DNA of 64,000 bases from assembly GCF_003852495.1 (NCBI RefSeq), contig NZ_QAJI01000004.1:553388-617387 (forward strand). The letters run 5' to 3'. Below, in pieces: positions 34,522 through 42,481 of this stretch (within the stretch, counting starts at the first letter, position 1; every line of letters starts with the position of its first letter). Below the pieces are notes generated by a model. That model made no database searches, had not been told where the DNA came from, and was given only the letters and a program-made list of their open reading frames with translations. The position numbers and the translations under genes were made by a program. This stretch comes from Taibaiella sp. KBW10. Its GTDB lineage: Bacteria; Bacteroidota; Bacteroidia; Chitinophagales; Chitinophagaceae.

Positions 34522-37479
34522 ATGCTGCCACAAAAAGAACGACAAATCCTGACCCTTCTGTTTGGGGTTTGCTTTTGTGTTGGCACTGCTTTTACGGTAA
34601 AGGCACAAAACGGACTGAGCCCTTCCGGATATACTACCTATTACCGTTTACCTTATCATCAATACCGCTGGCAGCGCTACCAAACTTCTTTTGCCCAGAT
34701 TTTTTATCCTAAAGACCTGGATAGTGTATGCCGTTTTACCCTGGAGTATTTCCCCCGTATCAAAAAACAAATGGAGCAAAACAGCGGTTTGTCCCTACAG
34801 GGTATACCCAGCCTGATTATTTATCCTTCCGTGACGCAGGCCTATGCCAGCAGAATAGGCGGTAATGAATCTATGCCCAATACCTTCCCTACCATTACGA
34901 CAAAAGGGCACAGGATCATCCTGGGCTTTGAAGGTAGTTACGAAAGGTTTACCGAACAGTTACAGTTGGCCTGCGTACGGAGTATGTGGCAACATACTTT
35001 TAATCCAGGCAGCCAAACAAACCTTGCCCCTACTTATGATCCGGATTTGCGCTGGTTTCAGGAAGGAGCGATACGGTATCTGGCTAGGGGGTTTTCTTTA
35101 GCAGATTACGGGGCTTTACACCAATTGTTTGAGGCAAAGAATTTGCAGCGCTGGACACAGCTAGCAGAAGGAAATTCAGAAACACAGGCACTGGCTATGC
35201 AGGGTTTTTGCTATTTTTTAGCACAGCGATACCGTAAAGATGCGGTGAAACAAGTGGTGTTTCAAATCAAGCGGAAAAAATCTTTAGCTACTGCCCTGCG
35301 CCTGGTTTGCAAAAGGGATATGGCTTATCTGCAACAGGCTTATATCGATTTTCTGTATACTGCTTTTCAGGTGGAACCTATACCTGCAATCCCTCCTGAA
35401 GATAGTGTAATGACACCCAAACCTATGTATCGTTCCACACTGGATTCGGTGCAAAGGCAGGAGGGCATCAATCAAGTATCGTATACAAAAGACAGCAGTA
35501 GTATTGTTTTTGTACAGCATAAAGATCAGCAGCGGACGGTTTGGCTGCTGCAAGGAGGTAAACGACACAAATTATATACTTACAATACGCCACCCTGGAT
35601 CAATACTCCTTATTTTGATGCCTATCCTCTGGTGACTTTGGATGGGCAGGATATTTATATTGTAAGTGTGTGGCATGGACAATCTGTGGTGTATCGTTAT
35701 ACGACTTCAGGGACAAGGATCGCAACAACTTTATTACCCAAAGGCATAGATGGTGTTAGTAGTTTTATCCCAAAAAACGCTACAGAATGGTGGTTGACCG
35801 CCTATACTAAAGGCCGAAGCGATCTGGTCATGTTTCATACGGCTAGCTTGCGCTTAAAGCCTTTGACTGATGATCTTGCGGATAATGATCAGTTGAGGCT
35901 ATCCCTTGCGGATGCCGGCATACCGGAAAACAAACAACTCATTTTTTATCATTCCGGTTATCCCGGCATACCGGTAGAAGATACCGCACATGAGCATCCT
36001 AAGGGCAAGGCTTATGGCTGGTATGGGATTGACCGTTCTGGGAGTACAAAAGAAGAACAGTTTTTGCGCAGTGATAGTGTCGTTTTTGCACAGGCACTGG
36101 ACGGGCTGAATAAAAGAGAAGCAATGGTTCCTGACTATCAGCGCTATTGGCTGGAAGCCTATCTGCGCCGGAAAAAATCGGAAGATAGCCTTGCTGTACT
36201 GGAGGAAAAGTACCGGGCAGCGGATCGCGCGACGCCCTCTTTTCTGCAAGGAGCCCTTAATTATGGTAAGGATACTGCTGCACTTACAGCACAAGATGAG
36301 TCTGTTTTCTCTAAAGAAAAGGTACAGCCTTATATCCTGCAGTTAAACAGTCTTTGGTTTAATGCCGGTTTGAATAACGATTATTTTATCAATCGTCTGC
36401 AACCTTATCAGGGTTATCTGGGAACCTATAAATTCCCTGAAATTGGTGGTATTTTCAGCAGTGGGTACAGCGATATTTTCGAGCAACATCAGTTTAATAT
36501 CGGCTACAAACTCCCGGCCGGTACAGAGGGTAGCGATTTTTTTGCGCGCTACCGCAACCTGTGCAAGCGACTGGACTGGTCGCTGCTGTATTACCGAAAA
36601 GTGGAAAGCCTGAAACCTGATCCGAAACAAGTATGGGTAGATGCGCGCGGAATGCCTTATCCGGCTACGGCCAAGGTAAAGACTTATTATTATGAATTGG
36701 GCTTGAGCTATCCCTTTAATTATTATACAGGGCTGTCTTTTACCTCCGCAATCCGGCAGGGGCGCACGGTTTTCTTAGCGACAGATCAGTATAGCCTGCC
36801 CTATCCTGCCCTTCCGGAAACCTGGAATATCAATAGCCTTTCAGTACAATATAACCGTTTACAGGCCACCCGTAAAAACCCGTTTTTTTATAAGGGTATA
36901 CGCAACAAAATTTTACTGGATGGCATGATGAGTATTGGCAAACAGCAGCAACTGACCTATGCGATCAGCAATGCCTTTGAATGGCATCAGCCGCTACACC
37001 CTTCCGTCAATTGGGTGACGGTTTTGAAGCTGGGCTACAGCGGTGGCGATAAAAAGGTCTTGTACAACTTCGGGGGCATGGATAATAATGTGATTGTACG
37101 GGTAGATTCTACGGTGCTTTTTAAGCAGCAGGCGCCTTATGCTTTCCAGCAATTGGTCACGCAATTAAGGGGTTTTGAACAGAATAGTTTATACGGCAAT
37201 GTATTTGGTCTACTGAACACCGATATATCGGTACAGGTCTTTGATGGCTTGTTTGATTACAAAACGCCTTATCGCTTTATTAACAGGATTCAGTTAGGGG
37301 CATTTGCAGATGTGGCCCTGGCTAAAGAAACATGGAATCCTGCCGCCATCTGGCAGCATCGGAATAGCTTTGGATTAAGTATGAAAACGGTTTTTGCCAG
37401 TTATCCTGTTCGCCTGGACCTGGCGTTCCCCTACAACTTCAGCCATAAGCCTATGTTGCAATTTTCATTAAGGTTATAA
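34522..37479 (+). CDS. Large outer-membrane protein: peptidase-MA/TolB-like beta-propeller plus C-terminal barrel
   Basis: 985 residues from ATG 34522; a TTG start 69 bases upstream would put extra residues before the signal peptide (ATG-encoded MLPQKERQILTLLFGV, ending FTVKAQ). About residues 40-290 resemble an M1/peptidase-MA-like domain (QIFYPKDLDSVCRFTLEYF, LRWFQEGAIRYLARGFSLAD) but lack HExxH, so it is probably not an active peptidase. Residues ~300-540 have beta-propeller-like repeats, and the last ~350 form a surface-antigen-type barrel (KKVLYNFGGMDNNVIVR, LRGFEQNSLYGN). Related Bacteroidota proteins are uncharacterised. It directly precedes the decayed end of the RHS array. Confidence 0.65.
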   Translation: MLPQKERQILTLLFGVCFCVGTAFTVKAQNGLSPSGYTTYYRLPYHQYRWQRYQTSFAQIFYPKDLDSVCRFTLEYFPRIKKQMEQNSGLSLQGIPSLIIYPSVTQAYASRIGGNESMPNTFPTITTKGHRIILGFEGSYERFTEQLQLACVRSMWQHTFNPGSQTNLAPTYDPDLRWFQEGAIRYLARGFSLADYGALHQLFEAKNLQRWTQLAEGNSETQALAMQGFCYFLAQRYRKDAVKQVVFQIKRKKSLATALRLVCKRDMAYLQQAYIDFLYTAFQVEPIPAIPPEDSVMTPKPMYRSTLDSVQRQEGINQVSYTKDSSSIVFVQHKDQQRTVWLLQGGKRHKLYTYNTPPWINTPYFDAYPLVTLDGQDIYIVSVWHGQSVVYRYTTSGTRIATTLLPKGIDGVSSFIPKNATEWWLTAYTKGRSDLVMFHTASLRLKPLTDDLADNDQLRLSLADAGIPENKQLIFYHSGYPGIPVEDTAHEHPKGKAYGWYGIDRSGSTKEEQFLRSDSVVFAQALDGLNKREAMVPDYQRYWLEAYLRRKKSEDSLAVLEEKYRAADRATPSFLQGALNYGKDTAALTAQDESVFSKEKVQPYILQLNSLWFNAGLNNDYFINRLQPYQGYLGTYKFPEIGGIFSSGYSDIFEQHQFNIGYKLPAGTEGSDFFARYRNLCKRLDWSLLYYRKVESLKPDPKQVWVDARGMPYPATAKVKTYYYELGLSYPFNYYTGLSFTSAIRQGRTVFLATDQYSLPYPALPETWNINSLSVQYNRLQATRKNPFFYKGIRNKILLDGMMSIGKQQQLTYAISNAFEWHQPLHPSVNWVTVLKLGYSGGDKKVLYNFGGMDNNVIVRVDSTVLFKQQAPYAFQQLVTQLRGFEQNSLYGNVFGLLNTDISVQVFDGLFDYKTPYRFINRIQLGAFADVALAKETWNPAAIWQHRNSFGLSMKTVFASYPVRLDLAFPYNFSHKPMLQFSLRL

Positions 37480-37559
37480 GTAGTCGTATATAAATCACCT
37501 TTTTTATATTGAACCCTTTCAGAAACATATCTATCCTTATTCCAAATTTCAAAGAATAT

Positions 37560-37867
37560 TCAAATTTCTTTACCGTCAGGATCAATGAACTTTATTGGAT
37601 TATTAGCCACATAGGCCATAGGGCTTAGTCCATAATATTTATCTGCTGACGGATCTACCCCTTTCCATCTTGCAATTTGCGGATCATATTGTCTAGCACC
37701 ATATTCATAAGTCTCCAAGCCGAATGATTGCTCCAACTCCTTACCATTATACTTATATGGCTGTGCTGTACCGCCTGCACTGGTTTGAGCCAAAGTCAAT
37801 CCAAAAAGATAGTAATGATCCTCCTCCAATACCTGGCTGATGTAATGTACACGTATCACATTATCTG
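37560..37867 (-). pseudogene. Decayed RHS C-terminal tip (cassette remnant)
   Basis: A 99-residue frame holding an RHS-core segment (VLEEDHYYLFGLTLAQTSAGG ... YGARQYDPQIARWKGVDP ... DPDGKEI), then a stop directly after the DPDGK hinge where a toxin domain should begin. Its upstream edge is garbled: DNVIRVHYISQVLEED replaces the DNVQVSHYSGQVLEED seen in the other copies, the effect of small indels. It has no start codon, signal peptide or toxin part, and no immunity gene follows. It is the last element of the cassette array. Confidence 0.7.
37564..37865 (-). repeat. RHS-core repeat, copy D (degenerate)
   Basis: Copy of the core DNA found at 39078-39426, 40720-41150, 41359-41451 and 43172-43597; it spans from the DNV segment to the DPDGK hinge and carries several point changes and small indels. 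Confidence 0.8.
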
Positions 37868-37962
37868 GCTATTTAGGAGGAAGCCGATTGAAATTTACAA
37901 TTATTTAGGTGATTTTCATAAAGACACACATTAAGTTTTTCACAGTACTTTACCTCAATTCC

Positions 37963-38388
37963 TTATTGTCCATTTATTAAACATAGACCGTATAATCGAC
38001 TATCATAGAATAAATCACGCACTGTACCTACCTCTTCTATGTGAATAATATCCTTTCCCAAGTGTTTACCACCAAGATGATTAAGAGGCACTATGCTATC
38101 TTCAAAGCAGGATTTCAGAATTAGATCATATTTTTTGTTTTCTATTAATTTACTACATGCCAATTTTTTTTCCTCTCCTTTAAACGATAATACTTTAAAA
38201 ACTGAATCATTCCGTTGAGCATAAATTACATAACCAGCGGTGTACTCTTTAATTTTTATCACTAAATAAGCATTCTTATTATTGATTATATCAGCATTTC
38301 TATGTTTACTGTCTTTTGCTGTTCCACAAGAACAGAAAATAAATAGCAAAAAATAATTAATGTAGTAAACGCGATTTTTCATTATCAT
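37963..38388 (-). CDS. Putative immunity lipoprotein for RHS tip 3
   Basis: 141 residues. Signal with Cys-containing lipobox (LLFIFCSCGTAK); the mature part is ~115 residues, Lys-rich, with no recognised family. It begins 29 bases after the stop of the displaced RHS tip at 38418-39422. It is AT-rich compared with the core-genome genes. An immunity role is inferred from position only: each intact tip in this locus is followed by a different small exported gene. Confidence 0.5.
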   Translation of the reverse strand: MIMKNRVYYINYFLLFIFCSCGTAKDSKHRNADIINNKNAYLVIKIKEYTAGYVIYAQRNDSVFKVLSFKGEEKKLACSKLIENKKYDLILKSCFEDSIVPLNHLGGKHLGKDIIHIEEVGTVRDLFYDSRLYGLCLINGQ

Positions 38389-38417
38389 CTAATTTAAATT
38401 TATTTTATAACACAATT

Positions 38418-39422
38418 TTAAGGATTTACTTGGATTATTAGGGGAGGTTTTACACCATCATCAACACTATATTCCCATTTTACAGTATTCGAAATATCAT
38501 TTGTTTTTTGGCCATTTGCATCAAATCTATCTTCATAGATTTTTCCGGGCTGTTCTGCGCCAATTGCATTTGTAGCCGCATGAGCAGAATTGTAAAACGA
38601 AGCATTTTCTGCAGAATTTACTGCTCCAACCCCCGATTGCTGCGACTCCACAGCTCCCTCATATGCCTCTATTGTTTCATGCATCATATTTGCACCAGGT
38701 TTATTGTAATAATTGTCCATAATTCCCATAACTTCTGGTTTTATAAGCTGAATAGCAGATACCTTATTGTCAAAATTTCCAGGAAAAGACCCTTTATCAA
38801 CATTGTTACCCATAAAACCGGCGGTTACCAAATGTTTAGAATCTGTCGTTCCCATATTGACTTTAATAGTTGGATCATTAATAGCTTGTTCTAAGCGTTT
38901 ATCTGTGGCTGTAATCGCAGTACCCGTAGCATTAATCTTTCCGCTAACAGGATCTCTGGTAATATTTAATGATGTTCCGGCATTCAATTGATTTGTTGCC
39001 ATTACTGCTTCTTGATATTTTTTATTATCTTTCATATTTACAATAGAGACACCGGGATTAATATAAACCTCTGGTTTCATTCCATCCGGATCAACAAACC
39101 TTATTGGGTTATTAAACGCATAGTTATAAGGGGAATACCTTCTCATCTGTTCTGCTAAAGGATCAATACCAAACCATCGACCTAACTGTGGATCTTGCAT
39201 TCTGGCACCATAATCATACATCTCCAAGCCAAAAGATTTCTCCAGCTCCTTACCATTATACTTATACTGCTGTGGCGTACTTCCTGCACTTGTTTGCGCC
39301 AAAGTTAACCCAAACGGATAGTAATGATCCTCCTCCAGTACCTGACCGCTATAATGCGATACCTGTACGTTATCAAACCAAACATCGGTACCGATATTTC
39401 TATTGTCTACATACACGATCAC
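38418..39422 (-). CDS. Displaced RHS C-terminal tip with HETIE motif (orphan cassette)
   Basis: 334 residues. Residues 1-115 are RHS core (GQVLEEDHYYPFGLTLAQ, YDYGARMQDPQLGRWFGIDPL, ending DPDGM at 111-115), and residues ~116-334 form a unique tip. The tip has HETIEAYEGA at 248-257 and His281, a possible metal-binding motif that lacks the standard HExxH spacing. It begins with an in-frame GTG inside the core, without signal peptide or YD repeats, so it is probably silent unless recombined onto the full-length RHS gene. A lipoprotein gene follows after 29 bases. Confidence 0.65.
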   Translation of the reverse strand: MIVYVDNRNIGTDVWFDNVQVSHYSGQVLEEDHYYPFGLTLAQTSAGSTPQQYKYNGKELEKSFGLEMYDYGARMQDPQLGRWFGIDPLAEQMRRYSPYNYAFNNPIRFVDPDGMKPEVYINPGVSIVNMKDNKKYQEAVMATNQLNAGTSLNITRDPVSGKINATGTAITATDKRLEQAINDPTIKVNMGTTDSKHLVTAGFMGNNVDKGSFPGNFDNKVSAIQLIKPEVMGIMDNYYNKPGANMMHETIEAYEGAVESQQSGVGAVNSAENASFYNSAHAATNAIGAEQPGKIYEDRFDANGQKTNDISNTVKWEYSVDDGVKPPLIIQVNP

Positions 39423-39426
39423 ATAA
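39078..39426 (-). repeat. RHS-core repeat, copy C
   Basis: About 350 bp nearly identical to the core in 43172-43597, from the DPDG hinge back to the VIVYVDN segment, where homology stops sharply. Confidence 0.85.
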
Positions 39427-39452
39427 AAAAATTGAGTGGCTTAAGTGCTGAT

Positions 39453-40037
39453 TTATTTTGGAGAATGGCTTAATTTCTGTGCTTTTGACTTCTGTATAGG
39501 TTTTTTATTTTTGATATTGATAGGTATTTTATTTATCAATGTTTTGATACCTATCGGCTTTATGGCCTGATGCTGATATTCAAAATGCAAGGATGCCCCA
39601 TCATTTACCTGTATATCAAAATAATTACGACTACAAACAAAAGGCCAATTATCAGAATATACTTTATAGCTGATTATTACAGGCAGGATATAAAACTGCT
39701 CATATTCGTAACAGTCGCTACTGTCTTTCCCTTTATATAAAAAGGCTGCATTTTTTAATGGCAGGCGGTTATGAATAGAATCCACCCTTAAACCTTTCTT
39801 GAACGATATGGCTATATTGGGTTCTGTAAGCCAGTTGCTATCAAAATCGGATACAGGAAAGAAAAAATCGTGAAATCCTAACAATCTCATTTCTTCTCCT
39901 CTGTAATCATACAAGTAATTATAAGTGGATAAAAAAAGAAAGCCTTTTTGCTCCTTTACAACAATGGTATCACTTTGAGCAGTGCTAATAAATACAGAAC
40001 TCACCAGTAAGCTTATAATAGTTATTGTTTTTTTCAT
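39453..40037 (-). CDS. Putative exported immunity protein for RHS tip 2
   Basis: 194 residues with a clear signal peptide (MKKTITIISLLVSSVFISTAQ). The mature part is mixed alpha/beta and ends in a Lys/Gln/Ser-rich tail (NIKNKKPIQKSKAQKLSHSPK). No family recognised. It starts 6 bases after the stop of the tip at 40044-41120, so it is tightly linked to it. Export fits a toxin that acts outside the cytoplasm. Role inferred. Confidence 0.5.
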   Translation of the reverse strand: MKKTITIISLLVSSVFISTAQSDTIVVKEQKGFLFLSTYNYLYDYRGEEMRLLGFHDFFFPVSDFDSNWLTEPNIAISFKKGLRVDSIHNRLPLKNAAFLYKGKDSSDCYEYEQFYILPVIISYKVYSDNWPFVCSRNYFDIQVNDGASLHFEYQHQAIKPIGIKTLINKIPINIKNKKPIQKSKAQKLSHSPK

Positions 40038-40043
40038 AATATA

Positions 40044-41120
40044 TTATCTTTTTATCCAGCCACTAGGTATATCTCCCTCGGCTACTGATGAATTAATTAC
40101 ACCAACCCCACCACTCGGCACTTTTAAAGTAGAAGAACGGTATGGGGGTAGTAGATGCTTCTGCCCCTGATTGACTTTAAAATCATAATAATGTACATAG
40201 TCATTATAATGGGTCTGTACCAAATTTAATTTTGATCTTCCCATCAAATCATTTTTAAATCCTTCGTGAGTAAATGAAGACCATTCTTTTTGATTTTTAG
40301 AATTCATATAATCTGTATATCTATCTCTTAATCCGAACATATGCCCCATTTCGTGAACCGCTACATTCCCACCCGTATTTTGAATGTATCCCATATTGCC
40401 CTGTACGTTGGGACGTTTACCTCCTCCGGGTTGATTCAACCCTGCGTTTTCATTATCAACAACCATTATGTTCTCACCTGTCTTTAAATCTCCTTTTGTT
40501 ATCGTTTCATTTATCTCTGCCGTAACATCAAATTTAACGGTGTATTCCAGATCCCCCTCTGTTCCTGTCCTTCCCTTGAATGTGGATTGTAAATCTGCAT
40601 TGATTTGCTTCATATACTCTGCACGAGCTTCATTTCCTTTTGGTAAATCCTTACCTTGAAAATATACCTTAGCACTTATCGTTAGTGTATTGGTTGCCTT
40701 GTCAAAGGTCATTGTCGCATCCTTTCCATTAGGATCTATATAGTTGATAGGACTATTATTCATCGAACCGTAAGGTGATATATGTGTATAGCGGTCTGCA
40801 TGAGGATCTAACTGCCAAGTTCTTGCTAATTGAGGGTCTACCATCCTCGCACTAAAGTCATACATTTCCAAACCAAAACCCTTCTCCAACTCCTTACCCT
40901 GATACTTATAAGGCTGTGGTGTACTGATAGTATTATTGTTCTCCGTAATCGCCAGCCCGAATGGATAATAATGATCCTCCTCCAGTACCTGACCACTGTA
41001 ATGCGATACCTGGACATTATCAAACCATACATCGGTACCGATATTTCGGTTGTCTACATACACGATCACATAACCGGGTTCCGTCGATACCACGGGGGTA
41101 TGGCTTATATTGTTAAACAC
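40044..41120 (-). CDS. Displaced RHS C-terminal tip, snapalysin-like metallopeptidase (orphan cassette)
   Basis: 358 residues. RHS core at 1-133 (GQVLEEDHYYPFGLAITENN, DFSARMVDPQLARTWQLDPH, DPNGKD), then a unique tip with HEMGHMFGLRD at 256-266: HExxHxxGxxD, the third-ligand-Asp form known from snapalysin, followed by a Met-turn-like DLMG at 291-294. The spacing fits a metzincin-type protease. It starts at a GTG within the core and has no signal, so it is probably silent unless joined to the full-length gene. The next gene (39453-40037) is 6 bases away. Confidence 0.65.
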   Translation of the reverse strand: MFNNISHTPVVSTEPGYVIVYVDNRNIGTDVWFDNVQVSHYSGQVLEEDHYYPFGLAITENNNTISTPQPYKYQGKELEKGFGLEMYDFSARMVDPQLARTWQLDPHADRYTHISPYGSMNNSPINYIDPNGKDATMTFDKATNTLTISAKVYFQGKDLPKGNEARAEYMKQINADLQSTFKGRTGTEGDLEYTVKFDVTAEINETITKGDLKTGENIMVVDNENAGLNQPGGGKRPNVQGNMGYIQNTGGNVAVHEMGHMFGLRDRYTDYMNSKNQKEWSSFTHEGFKNDLMGRSKLNLVQTHYNDYVHYYDFKVNQGQKHLLPPYRSSTLKVPSGGVGVINSSVAEGDIPSGWIKR

Positions 41121-41150
41121 ACCGGGAGTTGCCGTAATGGGATGGCTACC
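40720..41150 (-). repeat. RHS-core repeat, copy B
   Basis: 431 bp matching 43172-43597, the longest displaced copy; it extends upstream through the FNNISHTPVVSTEPGY segment to a shared GGCTACC edge at 41150. Confidence 0.85.
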
Positions 41151-41634
41151 GCCCAGGTCACGATATTCTCAAATTGAAAAACTCCTAAAAATATTTAAAC
41201 AATGATTTTATTTATACTTAATTGAATGAATTATATATAGGACTTGATTTTGCGTAGTAGAATCGAGATCTTTTCCATACATAGAAAAACGCATTCCATT
41301 TTTTAAATTGGGGGTATTATATATTCCCGTTATTCCTTTACCAATTCTCTTTGGCTGAACGACTTTTCCAACTCCTTACCATTATACTTATATGGCTGTG
41401 GCGTACTTCCATTATTACTTTCCGCGTTGGTTAATCCAAAGGATAATAGTATGTATAATTATTTTATTAGTTCAGGTAAATTAGATTGCACTGTCTTTCT
41501 TCCCTCATCTGTTTTTCGTGCTATATTAATTAAATAGTCGTTACTAAAAAGTAGAGGAATAATCATTTCTGTCTATTCCTCCTTAAAACCATTAAAATTA
41601 TTAGAATACTATTGAATTTCAGTTAATTCATATT
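41151..41634. other. Intercassette spacer with gene remnants
   Basis: 484 bp. It holds a fragment of RHS core at 41359-41451. On the minus strand an open stretch ends at a TAA at 41208-41210 and reads like the C-terminus of an unrelated protein (GITGIYNTPNLKNGMRFSMY ...). These look like leftovers of earlier tip/immunity insertions. No complete gene is present. Confidence 0.45.
41359..41451 (-). repeat. RHS-core repeat, copy E (fragment)
   Basis: About 93 bp encoding an FGLTNAESNNGSTPQPYKYN-like part of the core and then KSF; the reading frame ends shortly after. Confidence 0.7.
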
Positions 41635-42471
41635 TTACTTCTCTATAACAGTTCTAATAAACACTGGAATTCTAACTTTACCTCCATATACATCATTTAA
41701 TATAATAGCAACTGGAGTTCCCGACTTCGACATTTCATACTCATAGAAGGGGTCTGTTAGAGAATAAAAATTTGAGTATTTAGTTAGAGCATAGGAAGGA
41801 GGCGAACCGAATGATTCCTTAAAGAGATTGGGGAAATCATGAGAGAATTTCAACCAGTCTTTTGATTTGATGATTTCTTGATCTTTTGGGGATAATAATT
41901 GCCAATAGTCTAAATCAACAAAATATCGGGAATTATCAAAATTGATTTGATTATTCTTATTAGCGTATGAATAATAATCAGGAAATAATTTCTTGAATAG
42001 TTTAAAATTTATTGCATCCAAAGATAATTCAAAATTAGATATGTTCTTTTTAAACAAAAGGCGGCCCGCAAAGTCATATAAAACAATATTATACTGACTC
42101 TCCATTGCCCTTGATAATCCCAAAATCAGTTTATTTGAATCATTAATGATCAAATTGTCTATCGGAATTGTTGGGACAACAATTGATTTATAACTCGACT
42201 TATTTGTTATATAAAGCAGTGAGAAATTATTAAAACTATCAGCAAAAATACCATCACGAGCAAAAAGTACTTTTTTATCTAATCCCATCTTTCGATGTAA
42301 AACATGATAAACTTCTAATTTATTGCTACTATATTTTACGGAGTCTGTAGAAGAATAAAAATATTCCTCTTTATATGTTCTTCCTAAAGAATCTTTTTGT
42401 GCATACATACTATAATTATTACAAAATAAAGATAGTAGAGCAATTATTTGGGTTTTAAATATAGTCTTCAT
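41635..42471 (-). CDS. Putative exported immunity protein for the full-length RHS
   Basis: 278 residues from the ATG at 42471, 10 bases after the RHS stop; an earlier ATG at 42495 overlaps the RHS end and would spoil the signal peptide. Signal: MKTIFKTQIIALLSLFCNNY with a YAQ cut site. The mature part is AT-rich, Lys/Asn/Ser-rich and of mixed fold (GRTYKEEYFYSS ... LFARDGIFADSF). No family recognised. Tight linkage to the RHS toxin end is the reason for the immunity proposal. Confidence 0.5.
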   Translation of the reverse strand: MKTIFKTQIIALLSLFCNNYSMYAQKDSLGRTYKEEYFYSSTDSVKYSSNKLEVYHVLHRKMGLDKKVLFARDGIFADSFNNFSLLYITNKSSYKSIVVPTIPIDNLIINDSNKLILGLSRAMESQYNIVLYDFAGRLLFKKNISNFELSLDAINFKLFKKLFPDYYSYANKNNQINFDNSRYFVDLDYWQLLSPKDQEIIKSKDWLKFSHDFPNLFKESFGSPPSYALTKYSNFYSLTDPFYEYEMSKSGTPVAIILNDVYGGKVRIPVFIRTVIEK

Positions 42472-42481
42472 AAATATAAAC

